From the NCBI GenBank assembly GCA_905215555.1, contig CAJMQU010000018.1, positions 1 to 64,000 of the forward strand: 64,000 nucleotides of DNA, read 5' to 3'. The notes under the pieces are model-generated. The model saw nothing but the letters and a program-made list of their open reading frames with translations. It was not told where the DNA came from and searched no databases. This DNA is from an uncultured bacterium (GTDB taxonomy: Bacteria; Bacteroidota; Bacteroidia; Bacteroidales; Bacteroidaceae). Of this stretch, positions 26,102 through 35,198 are shown piece by piece. The position numbers were made by a program, and so were the translations under genes. How positions within the stretch are numbered: the first letter of the stretch is position 1; each line of letters opens with the position of its first letter.

Positions 26102-27583
26102 ATGCAAAAGTCTGACTGCATCATCGGTGTGGAGCACGTATCGAAATACTTCGGAGACAAAGCCGTACTGAATGATGTAAACCTCTCTGTCCGTAAGGGC
26201 GAATTTGTAACTATCCTGGGACCCTCCGGCTGTGGCAAGACTACCTTGCTTCGCCTGATAGCCGGTTTCCAGACCGCCTCGGAAGGCATCATCACCATCG
26301 GCGGACGCGACATCACCCAGACGCCGCCACACCAGCGCCCGGTGAACACCGTCTTCCAGAAGTATGCCCTCTTCCCTCATCTGAATGTGTACAACAACAT
26401 TGCCTTCGGACTGAAGCTCAAGAAGATGCCCGAAGCCACCATTGGCAAGAAGGTGAAACAAGCCCTCCGCATGGTAGGCATGACGGATTATGAAGACCGC
26501 GATGTCGATTCCCTCTCCGGCGGACAACAGCAGCGTGTAGCCATCGCCCGCGCCATCGTCAACGAACCGGAAGTGTTGCTACTGGACGAACCCCTCGCCG
26601 CCCTCGACCTGAAAATGCGCAAGGACATGCAGATGGAGCTGAAGGAGATGCACCAAAAACTCGGCATCACCTTCATCTACGTCACCCACGACCAGGAAGA
26701 AGCCCTCACCCTGAGCGACACCATCGTCGTGATGAGCGAAGGCCGCATCCAGCAGATAGGTACCCCGACCGACATCTACAACGAACCCATCAACTCTTTC
26801 GTTGCCGACTTCATCGGCGAAAGTAACATACTGAACGGACTGATGCTTCAGGACAAATCCGTCTCCTTTGCCGGACACGAATTTGAATGCGTGGACAAGG
26901 GCTTCGGTGTCAACACCCCTGTCGACGTCGTCCTACGCCCCGAAGACATCTATATCTTCGAGCCCTCTGCCGCCGCCCAACTGACAGGCCGCGTCACCTC
27001 TTGCATCTTCAAGGGCGTGCACTACGAAATGATGGTGCAGACCGATGAAGGTTACGAATTCATGGTGCAAGACTACCACAGCTTCGAAGCCGGACGCGAA
27101 GTGGGGTTGCTCGTGAAACCCTTCGACATCCACGTCATGAAGAAGGAACGCACCTGCAACACTTTCTCCGGACGACTGATTGATGAACAGCACGTCGAGT
27201 TCCTCGGCTATACCTTTGAGTGTGCCGAAGTGCAGGGCATCGGGCCGGGTAGCGACGTACAGGTAGAAATTGATTTCCAGAACGTCATCCTCGAAGATAA
27301 CGAAGAAGACGGCTACCTGACAGGTGAAGTGAAATTCATCCTCTACAAAGGCAACCATTACCACCTCACCGTGTTTACGGACTGGGACGAAGATATCTTT
27401 GTCGATACCAACGACGTCTGGGACGACGGCGACCGCGTCGGCATCACCATCGCTCCGCAGAACATCCGGGTGATAAAGCCCTCTGCCGAAGCCGGAACTA
27501 CCGGAGCAGCCAAAGCTGACTCCCCCGAATCAGAATCCTCCCGCATTGTCGAACCTACTAATAAGAAAGGAAGTGCTCAGTAA
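26102..27583 (+). CDS. potA: spermidine/putrescine ABC transporter ATP-binding protein
   Basis: A 493-residue ATPase driving polyamine import. The ABC domain (about 1-240) has Walker A GPSGCGKTT, the Q-loop, signature LSGGQQQRVAIARA, Walker B VLLLDEPLAALD and the H-loop VTHD. PotA proteins are usually about 370 residues; this one carries two consecutive TOBE-like segments (about 265-355 and 370-465) that resemble each other, each ending in a VxIxPxNIxVxK-like strand. The C-terminus is a low-complexity Ala/Ser/Glu tail. It is first of four genes, potABCD, and overlaps potB if the upstream potB start is used. Confidence 0.95.
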   Translation: MQKSDCIIGVEHVSKYFGDKAVLNDVNLSVRKGEFVTILGPSGCGKTTLLRLIAGFQTASEGIITIGGRDITQTPPHQRPVNTVFQKYALFPHLNVYNNIAFGLKLKKMPEATIGKKVKQALRMVGMTDYEDRDVDSLSGGQQQRVAIARAIVNEPEVLLLDEPLAALDLKMRKDMQMELKEMHQKLGITFIYVTHDQEEALTLSDTIVVMSEGRIQQIGTPTDIYNEPINSFVADFIGESNILNGLMLQDKSVSFAGHEFECVDKGFGVNTPVDVVLRPEDIYIFEPSAAAQLTGRVTSCIFKGVHYEMMVQTDEGYEFMVQDYHSFEAGREVGLLVKPFDIHVMKKERTCNTFSGRLIDEQHVEFLGYTFECAEVQGIGPGSDVQVEIDFQNVILEDNEEDGYLTGEVKFILYKGNHYHLTVFTDWDEDIFVDTNDVWDDGDRVGITIAPQNIRVIKPSAEAGTTGAAKADSPESESSRIVEPTNKKGSAQ

Positions 27584-28373
27584 TATATCCCGCTTCTTCA
27601 TGCGCCGCCGGAACTGGACTGTTCCCTACGCTCTGTTTCTCGTCATCTTCGTGGTGATGCCCTTGTTGCTCATCGTGCTCTATGCTTTCACGGACGCCGA
27701 AGGCGCGTTCACATTCGCCAACTTCCGTAAGTTCATGATGCATCCCGAAGCCATCAACACATTCGTTTACTCCATCGGAATAGCCGTCATCACCACGCTG
27801 GCATGCTTCATCCTGGGTTATCCCGCAGCCTATATCCTGAGCCAGAAACGCTTCAATACTTCACAGACCATGGTCGTACTGTTCATCCTCCCAATGTGGG
27901 TGAACATCCTGATACGCACACTTGCCACTGTGGCGCTGTTTGACTTCCTCAACCTGCCGTTGGGCGAAGGTGCGCTGGTATTCGGCATGGTCTACAACTT
28001 TCTGCCGTTCATGATATACCCCATCTACAACACATTGCAGAAGATGGACGGCAGTCTGATAGAAGCTGCCCAAGACTTGGGCGCTACGCCTCTGCAAGTG
28101 TTCCGAAAGGTGATTCTGCCTCTTTCCATGCCAGGCATCATGAGTGGCGTGGTGATGGTTTTCATGCCCACCGTCTCCACCTTTGCCATTGCCGAATTGC
28201 TGACGATGAACAATATCAAACTGTTCGGTACCACCGTGCAGGAGAGCATCTATAACGGAATGTGGAACTACGGCGCTGCCCTGTCGCTCATCATGCTGTT
28301 GCTGATCGGCGTCACCGCCCTGTTTACGAACGAGGACGACAGCGCCCAAAACGAAAGCGGAGGTGTGATATGA
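27546..28373 (+). CDS. potB: spermidine/putrescine ABC transporter permease PotB
   Basis: A 275-residue inner-membrane permease with six predicted helices. The EAA loop EAAQDLGATPLQVFRKVILPLSMPG (about 178-202) contacts the ATPase. The start at 27546 overlaps the end of potA by 38 bp. An alternative ATG at 27600 (MRRRNWTVPY) would give 257 residues and no overlap, and is equally plausible. The stop overlaps the potC start by 4 bp (ATGA). Confidence 0.93.
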   Translation: MSNLLIRKEVLSNISRFFMRRRNWTVPYALFLVIFVVMPLLLIVLYAFTDAEGAFTFANFRKFMMHPEAINTFVYSIGIAVITTLACFILGYPAAYILSQKRFNTSQTMVVLFILPMWVNILIRTLATVALFDFLNLPLGEGALVFGMVYNFLPFMIYPIYNTLQKMDGSLIEAAQDLGATPLQVFRKVILPLSMPGIMSGVVMVFMPTVSTFAIAELLTMNNIKLFGTTVQESIYNGMWNYGAALSLIMLLLIGVTALFTNEDDSAQNESGGVI

Positions 28374-29161
28374 TGACACGTATACTTGCCAAGGGATATT
28401 TGTGGCTGCTGCTGGCACTGCTCTATTCGCCCATCCTGATTATTATGATTTTTTCCTTCACCGAAGCCAAGGTGTTGGGCAACTGGACCGGGTTCTCCAC
28501 CAAACTATACAGTTCTCTCTTCACCGGCGGCATGCACCATTCGCTGATGAGCGCCATCTGGAACACGTTTGCCATCGCGCTGATTGCGGCCACGGCATCT
28601 ACGTTGCTGGGGAGTCTGGCTGCCATCGGCATCTTCAACCTGCGTTCCCGTACCCGCCAAGTGATGAATTTCACCAATGCCATACCGATGATGAATGCAG
28701 ATATCATCACAGGTGTGTCGCTGTTCTTGTTGTTTGTCAGCTTCGGCATCTCGCAGGGATTCACAACGGTAGTGCTGGCACACATCACCTTCTGTACTCC
28801 ATATGTAGTACTCAGCGTCATGCCCCGCCTGAAAAAGATGAATCAGAACGTTTACGAGGCCGCCCTCGACCTGGGTGCCACGCCTTTCCAGGCATTGCGC
28901 AAGGTCATCTTCCCGGAGATTCTGCCGGGAATGATAAGCGGGTTCATCCTTGCCTTCACCCTTTCCATTGATGATTTCGCAGTGACCATCTTCACCATCG
29001 GAAACGAAGGTCTGGAAACGCTTTCCACCTATATATACGCCGATGCGCGCAAGGGAGGATTGACTCCGGAATTACGCCCACTGTCAACCATCATCTTCGT
29101 AACGGTGTTAGTGTTACTGATTGTGATCAATAAAAGAGCAGAACGTTCTAAGAAAGAATAA
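28370..29161 (+). CDS. potC: spermidine/putrescine ABC transporter permease PotC
   Basis: A 263-residue partner permease with six predicted helices and the EAA loop EAALDLGATPFQALRKVIFPEILPG. I chose the ATG at 28370, which overlaps the potB stop as ATGA and gives the family's normal N-terminus (MMTRILAKGYLWLLLALLYSP). A longer frame from 28262 starts inside potB with an unrelated Arg-rich sequence. Translational coupling with potB is likely. Confidence 0.94.
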   Translation: MMTRILAKGYLWLLLALLYSPILIIMIFSFTEAKVLGNWTGFSTKLYSSLFTGGMHHSLMSAIWNTFAIALIAATASTLLGSLAAIGIFNLRSRTRQVMNFTNAIPMMNADIITGVSLFLLFVSFGISQGFTTVVLAHITFCTPYVVLSVMPRLKKMNQNVYEAALDLGATPFQALRKVIFPEILPGMISGFILAFTLSIDDFAVTIFTIGNEGLETLSTYIYADARKGGLTPELRPLSTIIFVTVLVLLIVINKRAERSKKE

Positions 29162-29180
29162 AAACGAAAATGGCAATTTA

Positions 29181-30503
29181 ATGAAGAAATACCTCCCCAT
29201 CCTCCTCTGTATCCTTTTCCTCGCCTCCTGCACCAGTTCCGGCGAGAAGCGCAGCCATGTCCTCAAAGTCTATAACTGGGCTGACTACATCGACGAAAAC
29301 GTCCTTGCCGAGTTCCCTGCCTGGTACAAAGAGCAGACAGGCGAAGATATCCGCATCATCTACCAGGTATTCGACATCAACGAAATCATGCTCACCAAAA
29401 TCGAGCGCGGTCAGGAAGACTTCGACCTCGTATGTCCCTCGGAATATATCATCGAGCGCATGCTGAAGAAAAATCTCCTCCTCCCCATCAATCGCGACTT
29501 TGGCAAAACCCCGGACTACATCCCCAATATCTCCCCCTACATCCGGAAGGAACTGGAAAAAATCAGCCAGCCTGACCGCCACACCAATGATTATGTCGTT
29601 CCCTACATGTGGGGCACCGCCGGCATTCTCTATAACAAGAAATTCAAAACCCTCGAAGAAGTCAGCACCTGGGGATGCCTTTGGGATGCCGTCAACCGTG
29701 GTAAAATCCTGATGAAAGACAGTTACCGTGATGCCTACGGCACTGCCATCATCTACGCCCACGCCCGCCAGCTTGCCGACAGCACCATCACCGTGGAACA
29801 GCTGATGAACGACAACTCCCCCGAAGCCATCGCTCTGGCAGAACAATACCTGAAAGCCATGAAACCCAACATCGCCGGTTGGGAGGCCGACTTCGGTAAA
29901 GAAATGATGACCAAGAACAAAGCATGGCTCAACCTCACGTGGAGCGGCGATGCCGTCTGGGCCATCGAAGAGGCCGAAGCCGTAGGTGTCAGCCTCGACT
30001 ACGAAGTTCCCCGCGAAGGCAGCAACATCTGGTATGATGGCTGGGCAATCCCCAAATATGCCCGCAACGTAAAAGCTGCCAGTTACTTCATCAATTACCT
30101 TTGCCAGCCGGACATTGCCCTGCGCAACATGGATGCTATCGGCTACGTAAGCGCCGTGGCAACCCCCGAAATCATGGAGGCAAAAACAGACACCACCCTC
30201 GAACAGTTCTCCGACCTCAGCTATTTCTTCGGCCCCGGTGCAGACAGTATCCAAATCAATCCTATCCAATATCCCGACCGTAAAGTAGTAGAGCGTTGCG
30301 CCATGATCCGCGACTTCGGCGACCGCACGGAACTCGTCCTCGAAATGTGGAGCCGCGTCAAAGGCGATAATCTGAACACCGGTATCGTACTCCTCATCTT
30401 TGCCGTTTTCGGCGCGCTATTTGTTTGGATTGTGTGGAAACGAATCAGCATCTATAAGCAGAAGAAACGCCACCGCCGTCGCAGACGACGCATACGGCGT
30501 TAA
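29181..30503 (+). CDS. potD: polyamine-binding lipoprotein PotD with C-terminal membrane anchor
   Basis: A 440-residue substrate-binding protein. The lipobox LFLASC ends at about Cys17, so it is a lipoprotein rather than a free periplasmic protein as in E. coli. The binding domain (about 28-375) includes KVYNWADYIDENVLAEF, DLVCPSEYIIERM and VPYMWGTAGILYN. It is followed by an unusual tail: a hydrophobic helix (about 398-418, GIVLLIFAVFGALFVWIVW) and then a strongly basic end (KQKKRHRRRRRRIRR). The protein thus appears anchored at both ends. It is the last gene of potABCD. Confidence 0.92.
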   Translation: MKKYLPILLCILFLASCTSSGEKRSHVLKVYNWADYIDENVLAEFPAWYKEQTGEDIRIIYQVFDINEIMLTKIERGQEDFDLVCPSEYIIERMLKKNLLLPINRDFGKTPDYIPNISPYIRKELEKISQPDRHTNDYVVPYMWGTAGILYNKKFKTLEEVSTWGCLWDAVNRGKILMKDSYRDAYGTAIIYAHARQLADSTITVEQLMNDNSPEAIALAEQYLKAMKPNIAGWEADFGKEMMTKNKAWLNLTWSGDAVWAIEEAEAVGVSLDYEVPREGSNIWYDGWAIPKYARNVKAASYFINYLCQPDIALRNMDAIGYVSAVATPEIMEAKTDTTLEQFSDLSYFFGPGADSIQINPIQYPDRKVVERCAMIRDFGDRTELVLEMWSRVKGDNLNTGIVLLIFAVFGALFVWIVWKRISIYKQKKRHRRRRRRIRR

Positions 30504-30598
30504 TCAATCAGTAGTAGCAAGTAGTTAACTGCTTGCTACCAACTACTCATCATATTGAATTATTTCGTAACTTGCAGCCAATTTAAAATCAAGCACCT

Positions 30599-31369
30599 AT
30601 GAAACTTAAAAACATTTTATTCGCCTCTGCCCTGTCCATTGCCGCATACGGCACTATACAGGCACAAGATACCCAAGTCATCGCCCACCGTGGCTTCTGG
30701 AAGACTGACGGTTCTGCCCAAAACAGTATTGCCGCCCTGGTGAAAGCCGATTCCATCAACTGCTACGGTTCCGAGTTCGACGTATGGCTCACCGCCGACA
30801 ATAAACTCATCGTAGACCACGATGGTGTATTCAAAGGCGTCCGCATGGAAACAGCCACCAAGAAAGAGTGTACGTCCATCACCCTCGACAACGGCGAAAG
30901 CCTTCCTACGCTGAAGCAATACCTCGACAAGGCCAAACAACTGAAAACCCGCCTGATCCTGGAACTCAAAGCGCACCAAACTCCCGAACAGGAAACTCGC
31001 GCCGTAAAGCAAATCGTGAAAATGATAAAGAAAATGAAACTGGCAGACCGCACCGAGTATATCACCTTCTCCCGCCACGCCTGCAAAGAATTCATCCGCC
31101 TCGCCCCGAAAGGTACTCCCGTCTACTATCTGGAAGGCGACCTCAGCCCGAAAGAGTTGAAAGAATGGGGATGCGCCGGCCCCGACTATCACTTCAGCGT
31201 ATTCAAGAAACACCCCGAATGGATTAAAGAATGTCACGACCTCGGCATGAAAGTAAATGTCTGGACAGTGAACGATGCCAAAGATATGGAGTGGCTTATC
31301 AGTGAAGGTGTAGACTTTATCACCACCAATGAACCTGTATTGCTGCAGGAAATATTGAGAAAGAAATAA
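30599..31369 (+). CDS. secreted glycerophosphodiester phosphodiesterase
   Basis: A 256-residue GDPD-family TIM-barrel phosphodiesterase with a signal peptide (cleavage near IQA-QDT, residue 22). It should hydrolyse glycerophosphodiesters to glycerol 3-phosphate and an alcohol in the periplasm. Catalytic motifs are VIAHRGFWK, with the first His, and SEFDVWLTADNKLIVDHDG, with metal-binding Glu/Asp and the second His. VNVWTVNDAKDMEWLISEGVDFITTNEP is the family C-terminal signature. It is shorter than GlpQ and resembles the UgpQ type. It stands alone between potD and a strong terminator. Confidence 0.9.
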   Translation: MKLKNILFASALSIAAYGTIQAQDTQVIAHRGFWKTDGSAQNSIAALVKADSINCYGSEFDVWLTADNKLIVDHDGVFKGVRMETATKKECTSITLDNGESLPTLKQYLDKAKQLKTRLILELKAHQTPEQETRAVKQIVKMIKKMKLADRTEYITFSRHACKEFIRLAPKGTPVYYLEGDLSPKELKEWGCAGPDYHFSVFKKHPEWIKECHDLGMKVNVWTVNDAKDMEWLISEGVDFITTNEPVLLQEILRKK

Positions 31370-31430
31370 CTCTTCCAATGAGAGTGCAGGAGATTTCTTG
31401 AAAATCATATAGTCACTAAAAACGAGTGAA

Positions 31431-31466
31431 GCCGTTTCATAATGTCATTTATGAAACGGTTTTTTC
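31431..31466 (+). terminator. intrinsic terminator after the phosphodiesterase gene
   Basis: An 11-bp stem (31432-31442 with 31449-31459, CCGTTTCATAA/TTATGAAACGG type) around a 6-nt loop, followed by TTTTTTT. Confidence 0.9.
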
Positions 31467-31608
31467 ATTCCACAAACTTCACTTTTTTTGTAAAAAAAAC
31501 AAGCATTCACTCCCTTTTTACACAGAATGAATATGCGGAAATAATTCCATAAATAACAAATTAGCCAAATATCCCCATACAAACTTTTAAATTAAAACTT
31601 GAATAGTG

Positions 31609-31616
31609 TATATTTG
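31609..31616 (+). promoter_or_regulatory. distal promoter upstream of dapF
   Basis: TATATTTG with TTTT at 31585-31588 exactly 20 bp upstream as a near-consensus -33 box. It would give a leader of about 120 nt. Confidence 0.5.
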
Positions 31617-31688
31617 CAGCGACTGAAAGATTTAATACTAAAAGTAGAAATAAGGTATTGTTTCTATTAAATAATAATCAAAATGCTG

Positions 31689-31696
31689 TATCTTTG
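31689..31696 (+). promoter_or_regulatory. proximal promoter upstream of dapF
   Basis: TATCTTTG, 49 bp upstream of the dapF start. TTGTTTC at 31658-31664 is a poorly spaced -33 candidate. Confidence 0.5.
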
Positions 31697-31745
31697 CATC
31701 ATGATTAAAGCAAAAGGAAACATTAATTCACCAACATAGTACAAA

Positions 31746-32561
31746 ATGACAAGAATGATTAGATTCACCAAGATGCACGGAGCGGGTAATGACTACATTT
31801 ATGTAGACACCACGAAATACCCCATCGAAAGTCCTGAAATACTTTCGGTTGCATGGAGCGCTCCGCACACCGGAATTGGAAGTGACGGTCTGGTACTTAT
31901 CGGCAATTCGGACAAGGCTGATTTCAGCATGCGCATCTTCAATGCGGATGGTTCCGAAGCCAAAATGTGTGGCAATGCCAGCCGTTGCATCGGCAAATAT
32001 CTATATGAATATGGACTGACCTCAAAGACGGCAGTCACCCTCGATACCCTCTCAGGCATCAAAGTGCTGAAACTTCACGTAGAAGACGGAAAAGTAGATA
32101 CCGTCACCGTAGATATGGGCATCCCTGCCGACATGCAGAAACAAACCGTAGAAGCCGACGGACAGCAATTCAGCGGAACCACCGTATCAATGGGAAATCC
32201 CCATCTGGTAATCTTCGTAAATGATATAAAGGAGATAGACCTCGCAAGTATCGGCCCGAAATTGGAAAACCACCCGTTATTCCCCGGACGAATCAACGTT
32301 GAGTTCGCCCAGATACTTGAAGACGGCAGAATCCGGATGCGGGTATGGGAAAGAGGTTCCGGAATCACCCAAGCCTGCGGCACAGGAGCTTGCGCCACTG
32401 CGGTAGCCGCTGCCCTCACAGGAAGAACCGGAAGAACCTCAGACATCATCATGGATGGAGGCACCCTCACCATCGAATGGGACGAAGCAGACGGGCACGT
32501 AATGATGACCGGAGAAGCGGTCCGGGTGTTCGATGGAGAGATAGAGATAATTAACGCTTAA
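31746..32561 (+). CDS. dapF: diaminopimelate epimerase
   Basis: A 271-residue cofactor-independent epimerase converting LL- to meso-diaminopimelate for lysine and peptidoglycan. The two catalytic cysteines are present: Cys75 in AKMCGNASRC and Cys211 in TQACGTGACAT. KMHGAGNDYIYVD (9-21) is the N-terminal substrate motif. A second Met at residue 4 is an alternative start. It lies 14 bp before dapL, the enzyme producing its substrate. Confidence 0.97.
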   Translation: MTRMIRFTKMHGAGNDYIYVDTTKYPIESPEILSVAWSAPHTGIGSDGLVLIGNSDKADFSMRIFNADGSEAKMCGNASRCIGKYLYEYGLTSKTAVTLDTLSGIKVLKLHVEDGKVDTVTVDMGIPADMQKQTVEADGQQFSGTTVSMGNPHLVIFVNDIKEIDLASIGPKLENHPLFPGRINVEFAQILEDGRIRMRVWERGSGITQACGTGACATAVAAALTGRTGRTSDIIMDGGTLTIEWDEADGHVMMTGEAVRVFDGEIEIINA

Positions 32562-32575
32562 AACAACAAGAAAGT

Positions 32576-33808
32576 ATGGCATTAGTAAACGAACATTTTT
32601 TAAAATTACCGGGAAGTTATTTATTTTCAGACATAGCTAAAAAGGTGAATACTTTCAGGATAACACATCCCAAGCAAGATGTCATCCGTCTGGGTATCGG
32701 CGACGTTACCCGGCCACTGCCACCGGCCTGCATCGAGGCGATGCACAAGGCAGTGGACGAGATGGCAAACGGGAATACTTTCCGCGGATACGGTCCCGAA
32801 CAGGGATACGATTTTCTGATTGAAGCCATCATCAAGCACGATTACGCCCCGAGAGGCATTCATTTCAGCCCTACTGAAGTGTTCGTCAATGATGGAGCCA
32901 AGAGCGATACGGGTAACATCGGCGACATCCTCCGCCACGACAACAGCGTGGGAGTGACCGACCCCATCTACCCGGTATACATAGACAGCAACGTGATGTG
33001 CGGCCGCGCCGGAGTGTTGGAAGAAGGCGGCAAATGGAGCAATGTGACCTACATGCCCTGCACTGCCGAAAACAACTTCGTCCCCGAAATACCGGACAAA
33101 CGTATCGACATCGTCTATCTCTGTTACCCGAACAACCCGACAGGGACCACACTGACCAAGTCTCAGTTGAAGAAATGGGTGGACTACGCACTTGCCAACG
33201 ACACCCTCATCCTGTTTGATGCAGCATACGAGGCATTCATACAAGAAGAGGACGTGCCCCACTCCATCTATGAAATAAAAGGGGCCAAAAAATGTGCCGT
33301 CGAGTTCCGCAGTTTCTCAAAAACAGCCGGATTCACCGGAGTGCGTTGCGGATATACCGTAGTTCCGAAAGAGCTGACAGCCGCCACACTGACCGGCGAA
33401 CGCATCGCGCTGAACCGCCTGTGGAACCGCCGCCAATGCACCAAGTTCAACGGCACCAGCTACATCACCCAACGGGCTGCCGAAGCTATATATACTCCGG
33501 AGGGCAAACGGCAGGTAAAAGAAAATATCGATTACTATATGAACAACGCCCGGACAATGAAAGAAGGTCTGGAAGCAGCCGGACTGAAAGTGTATGGCGG
33601 CATAAATGCCCCCTACATCTGGCTGAAAACACCGAACGGCATCGGTTCCTGGCGATTCTTTGAACAAATGTTGTATGAAGCCAACGTGGTGGGAACACCC
33701 GGCGTAGGTTTCGGTCCCAGCGGAGAGGGTTACATCCGGCTGACCGCTTTCGGCAAGCATGAAGATTGCACGGAAGCCATGAAAAGAATCAGAAACTGGC
33801 TGATTTAG
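32576..33808 (+). CDS. dapL: LL-diaminopimelate aminotransferase
   Basis: A 410-residue PLP enzyme that converts tetrahydrodipicolinate directly to LL-diaminopimelate, bypassing the succinylase route. The PLP-binding lysine is Lys249 in RSFSKTAGFTGVRCGY. YPNNPTGT (184-191) and FDAAYEAFI (214-222) are the class I aminotransferase motifs. FRGYGPEQGYDFL and VNDGAKSDTGNIGDI are characteristic of DapL rather than ordinary aspartate aminotransferases. It pairs with dapF in one operon. Downstream, 33809-33915 holds a weak CAAC/GTTG hairpin and no gene. Confidence 0.96.
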   Translation: MALVNEHFLKLPGSYLFSDIAKKVNTFRITHPKQDVIRLGIGDVTRPLPPACIEAMHKAVDEMANGNTFRGYGPEQGYDFLIEAIIKHDYAPRGIHFSPTEVFVNDGAKSDTGNIGDILRHDNSVGVTDPIYPVYIDSNVMCGRAGVLEEGGKWSNVTYMPCTAENNFVPEIPDKRIDIVYLCYPNNPTGTTLTKSQLKKWVDYALANDTLILFDAAYEAFIQEEDVPHSIYEIKGAKKCAVEFRSFSKTAGFTGVRCGYTVVPKELTAATLTGERIALNRLWNRRQCTKFNGTSYITQRAAEAIYTPEGKRQVKENIDYYMNNARTMKEGLEAAGLKVYGGINAPYIWLKTPNGIGSWRFFEQMLYEANVVGTPGVGFGPSGEGYIRLTAFGKHEDCTEAMKRIRNWLI

Positions 33809-33915
33809 ACGAGTAAGCAGACAGTAGTGGCAAACAGAAAGTATTATACTTAAATAGCAACAATTTCATCGGACTGATCATCCGTTGTTTTTCTTAACTT
33901 AAAAGGTAAAAAGGT

Positions 33916-34620
33916 ATGAAGACGAAAAACGTTAAATTAGGGGTAATAGCCATCGCGTTATTATCAATGGGAATGCCTTTCACGGCAAAGGCACAAGACA
34001 AAGTGGAAGCATCGGTAGGTGCCGATCTGGTAAGTGGCTACATCTGGCGTGGTCAGGACTTAGGCGGTGTAAGTATTCAGCCGAGCCTCTCCGTCGGTTA
34101 CCAAGGTTTTTCACTGGAAGCCTGGGGATCGGCAGGCATTGAAAGCAAAGATGCAAAAGAGCTCGACCTTACTTTAGGTTACTCAACCGGAGGTTTCAGT
34201 GTATCTGTCACCGACTATTGGTTTACCGGAGGTGCCGGTTATCTTCACTATGGTGCACACAACACCTCTCATGTGTTCGAAGCACAATTAGGATACGATT
34301 TCGGTCCTTTATCCGTAAACTGGTACACTAACTTTGCCGGAGACGATGGTCTGGACAAAGATGGCGACAGGGCTTATTCATCTTATCTCTCTTTAACTGC
34401 TCCCTTCAAACTGGGAGGGCTGGACTGGACGGCTGAAATCGGCGCCACTCCCTGGGCAACTGATTTCTATGGTGCCAACGGTTTCGCCGTATGCGATATC
34501 AGCCTGGGAGTATCAAAAGAGATCAAAATCACAGATTCGTTCTCTCTTCCGGTATTCGCTAAAGCGACCTTGAATCCAAGAACAGAAGGCGCCTACTTCG
34601 TATTCGGAGTTAGTTTTTAA
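33916..34620 (+). CDS. outer-membrane beta-barrel protein linked to glnK-amtB
   Basis: A 234-residue protein with a signal peptide (cleavage near AKA-QDK, residue 27). Its body is of amphipathic strands and it ends in VFGVSF with a terminal Phe, consistent with an outer-membrane barrel of about 10-12 strands. GADLVSGYIWRGQDL is shared by a family of small barrels found near nitrogen genes. No enzyme motif is present. It stands 44 bp upstream of glnK, so it may let ammonium or small amines cross the outer membrane. That role is inference from position only. Confidence 0.75.
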   Translation: MKTKNVKLGVIAIALLSMGMPFTAKAQDKVEASVGADLVSGYIWRGQDLGGVSIQPSLSVGYQGFSLEAWGSAGIESKDAKELDLTLGYSTGGFSVSVTDYWFTGGAGYLHYGAHNTSHVFEAQLGYDFGPLSVNWYTNFAGDDGLDKDGDRAYSSYLSLTAPFKLGGLDWTAEIGATPWATDFYGANGFAVCDISLGVSKEIKITDSFSLPVFAKATLNPRTEGAYFVFGVSF

Positions 34621-34664
34621 GAGACAGACAGGCATAGGTTTACATACGAAAAAATGTTTAAGGT

Positions 34665-35021
34665 ATGAAAAAGATTGAGGCAATTATCCGTAAGACCAAA
34701 TTCGAGGATGTAAAGGATGCATTGCTCGAAGCGGACATTGAATGGTTCTCCTACTACGATGTAAGAGGCATAGGAAAATCCCGCCAGGCGCGCATCTATC
34801 GCGGTGTGATGTACGACACCAGCTCCATTGAACGTATCCTGATCTCGATTGTGGTGCGCGACAAGAATGCGGAAAAGACCGTGCAAGCCATCATCAAGTC
34901 CGCACAAACCGGAGAAATCGGCGACGGACGTATCTTCGTCATTCCCATCGAAGACGCCATCCGCATCCGCACTGCCGAAAGGGGCGACATCGCACTCTAT
35001 AATGCAGAACAGGAAAGATAG
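34665..35021 (+). CDS. glnK: PII nitrogen regulatory protein
   Basis: A 118-residue PII signal protein, which senses 2-oxoglutarate and ATP/ADP and blocks the AmtB channel. MKKIEAIIRKTKFEDVKDAL is the normal first strand and helix. The T-loop (about 36-55) keeps Tyr50 in YRGVMYD, the site matching the uridylylated Tyr51. The usual GRQKGHTELYRG reads GKSRQARIYRG, and the T-loop base differs from proteobacterial PII. EIGDGRIFVIPIEDAIRIRT is the C-terminal nucleotide-binding segment. It lies directly upstream of amtB, the classic pair. Confidence 0.94.
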   Translation: MKKIEAIIRKTKFEDVKDALLEADIEWFSYYDVRGIGKSRQARIYRGVMYDTSSIERILISIVVRDKNAEKTVQAIIKSAQTGEIGDGRIFVIPIEDAIRIRTAERGDIALYNAEQER

Positions 35022-35054
35022 GCAGCTACAAACCACAACAAAAAATGAGCGATA

Positions 35055-35148
35055 CGCTGCCTTATAAGGCAGAAACGTACTCCCGCTTAAGGGAAAAAGC
35101 TCACTCCCTTGTAAGAGAAAAGCCCACAGCCTTATAAGGGAGAAAACT
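35055..35148. repeat. four tandem ~24-bp palindromic units between glnK and amtB
   Basis: Palindromic cores CTGCCTTATAAGGCAG (35057-35072, perfect 16 bp), TCCCGCTTAAGGGA (35081-35094), CTCCCTTGTAAGAGA (35104-35118) and GCCTTATAAGGGAG (35129-35142) repeat every 23-24 bp, separated by AAA-rich spacers. They fill most of the 177-bp gap. They could be operator sites or RNA hairpins. Confidence 0.75.
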
Positions 35149-35198
35149 CGCTAGAGAAAAAACAAAGAATACAAGTACAACAAAAAGCAAAGAAACTT

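Noticed and set aside
29178..30269. 363-codon frame opposite potD
   Set aside because: No recognisable motif, Gly/Val/Phe-rich text typical of antisense shadows, and complete overlap with potD.
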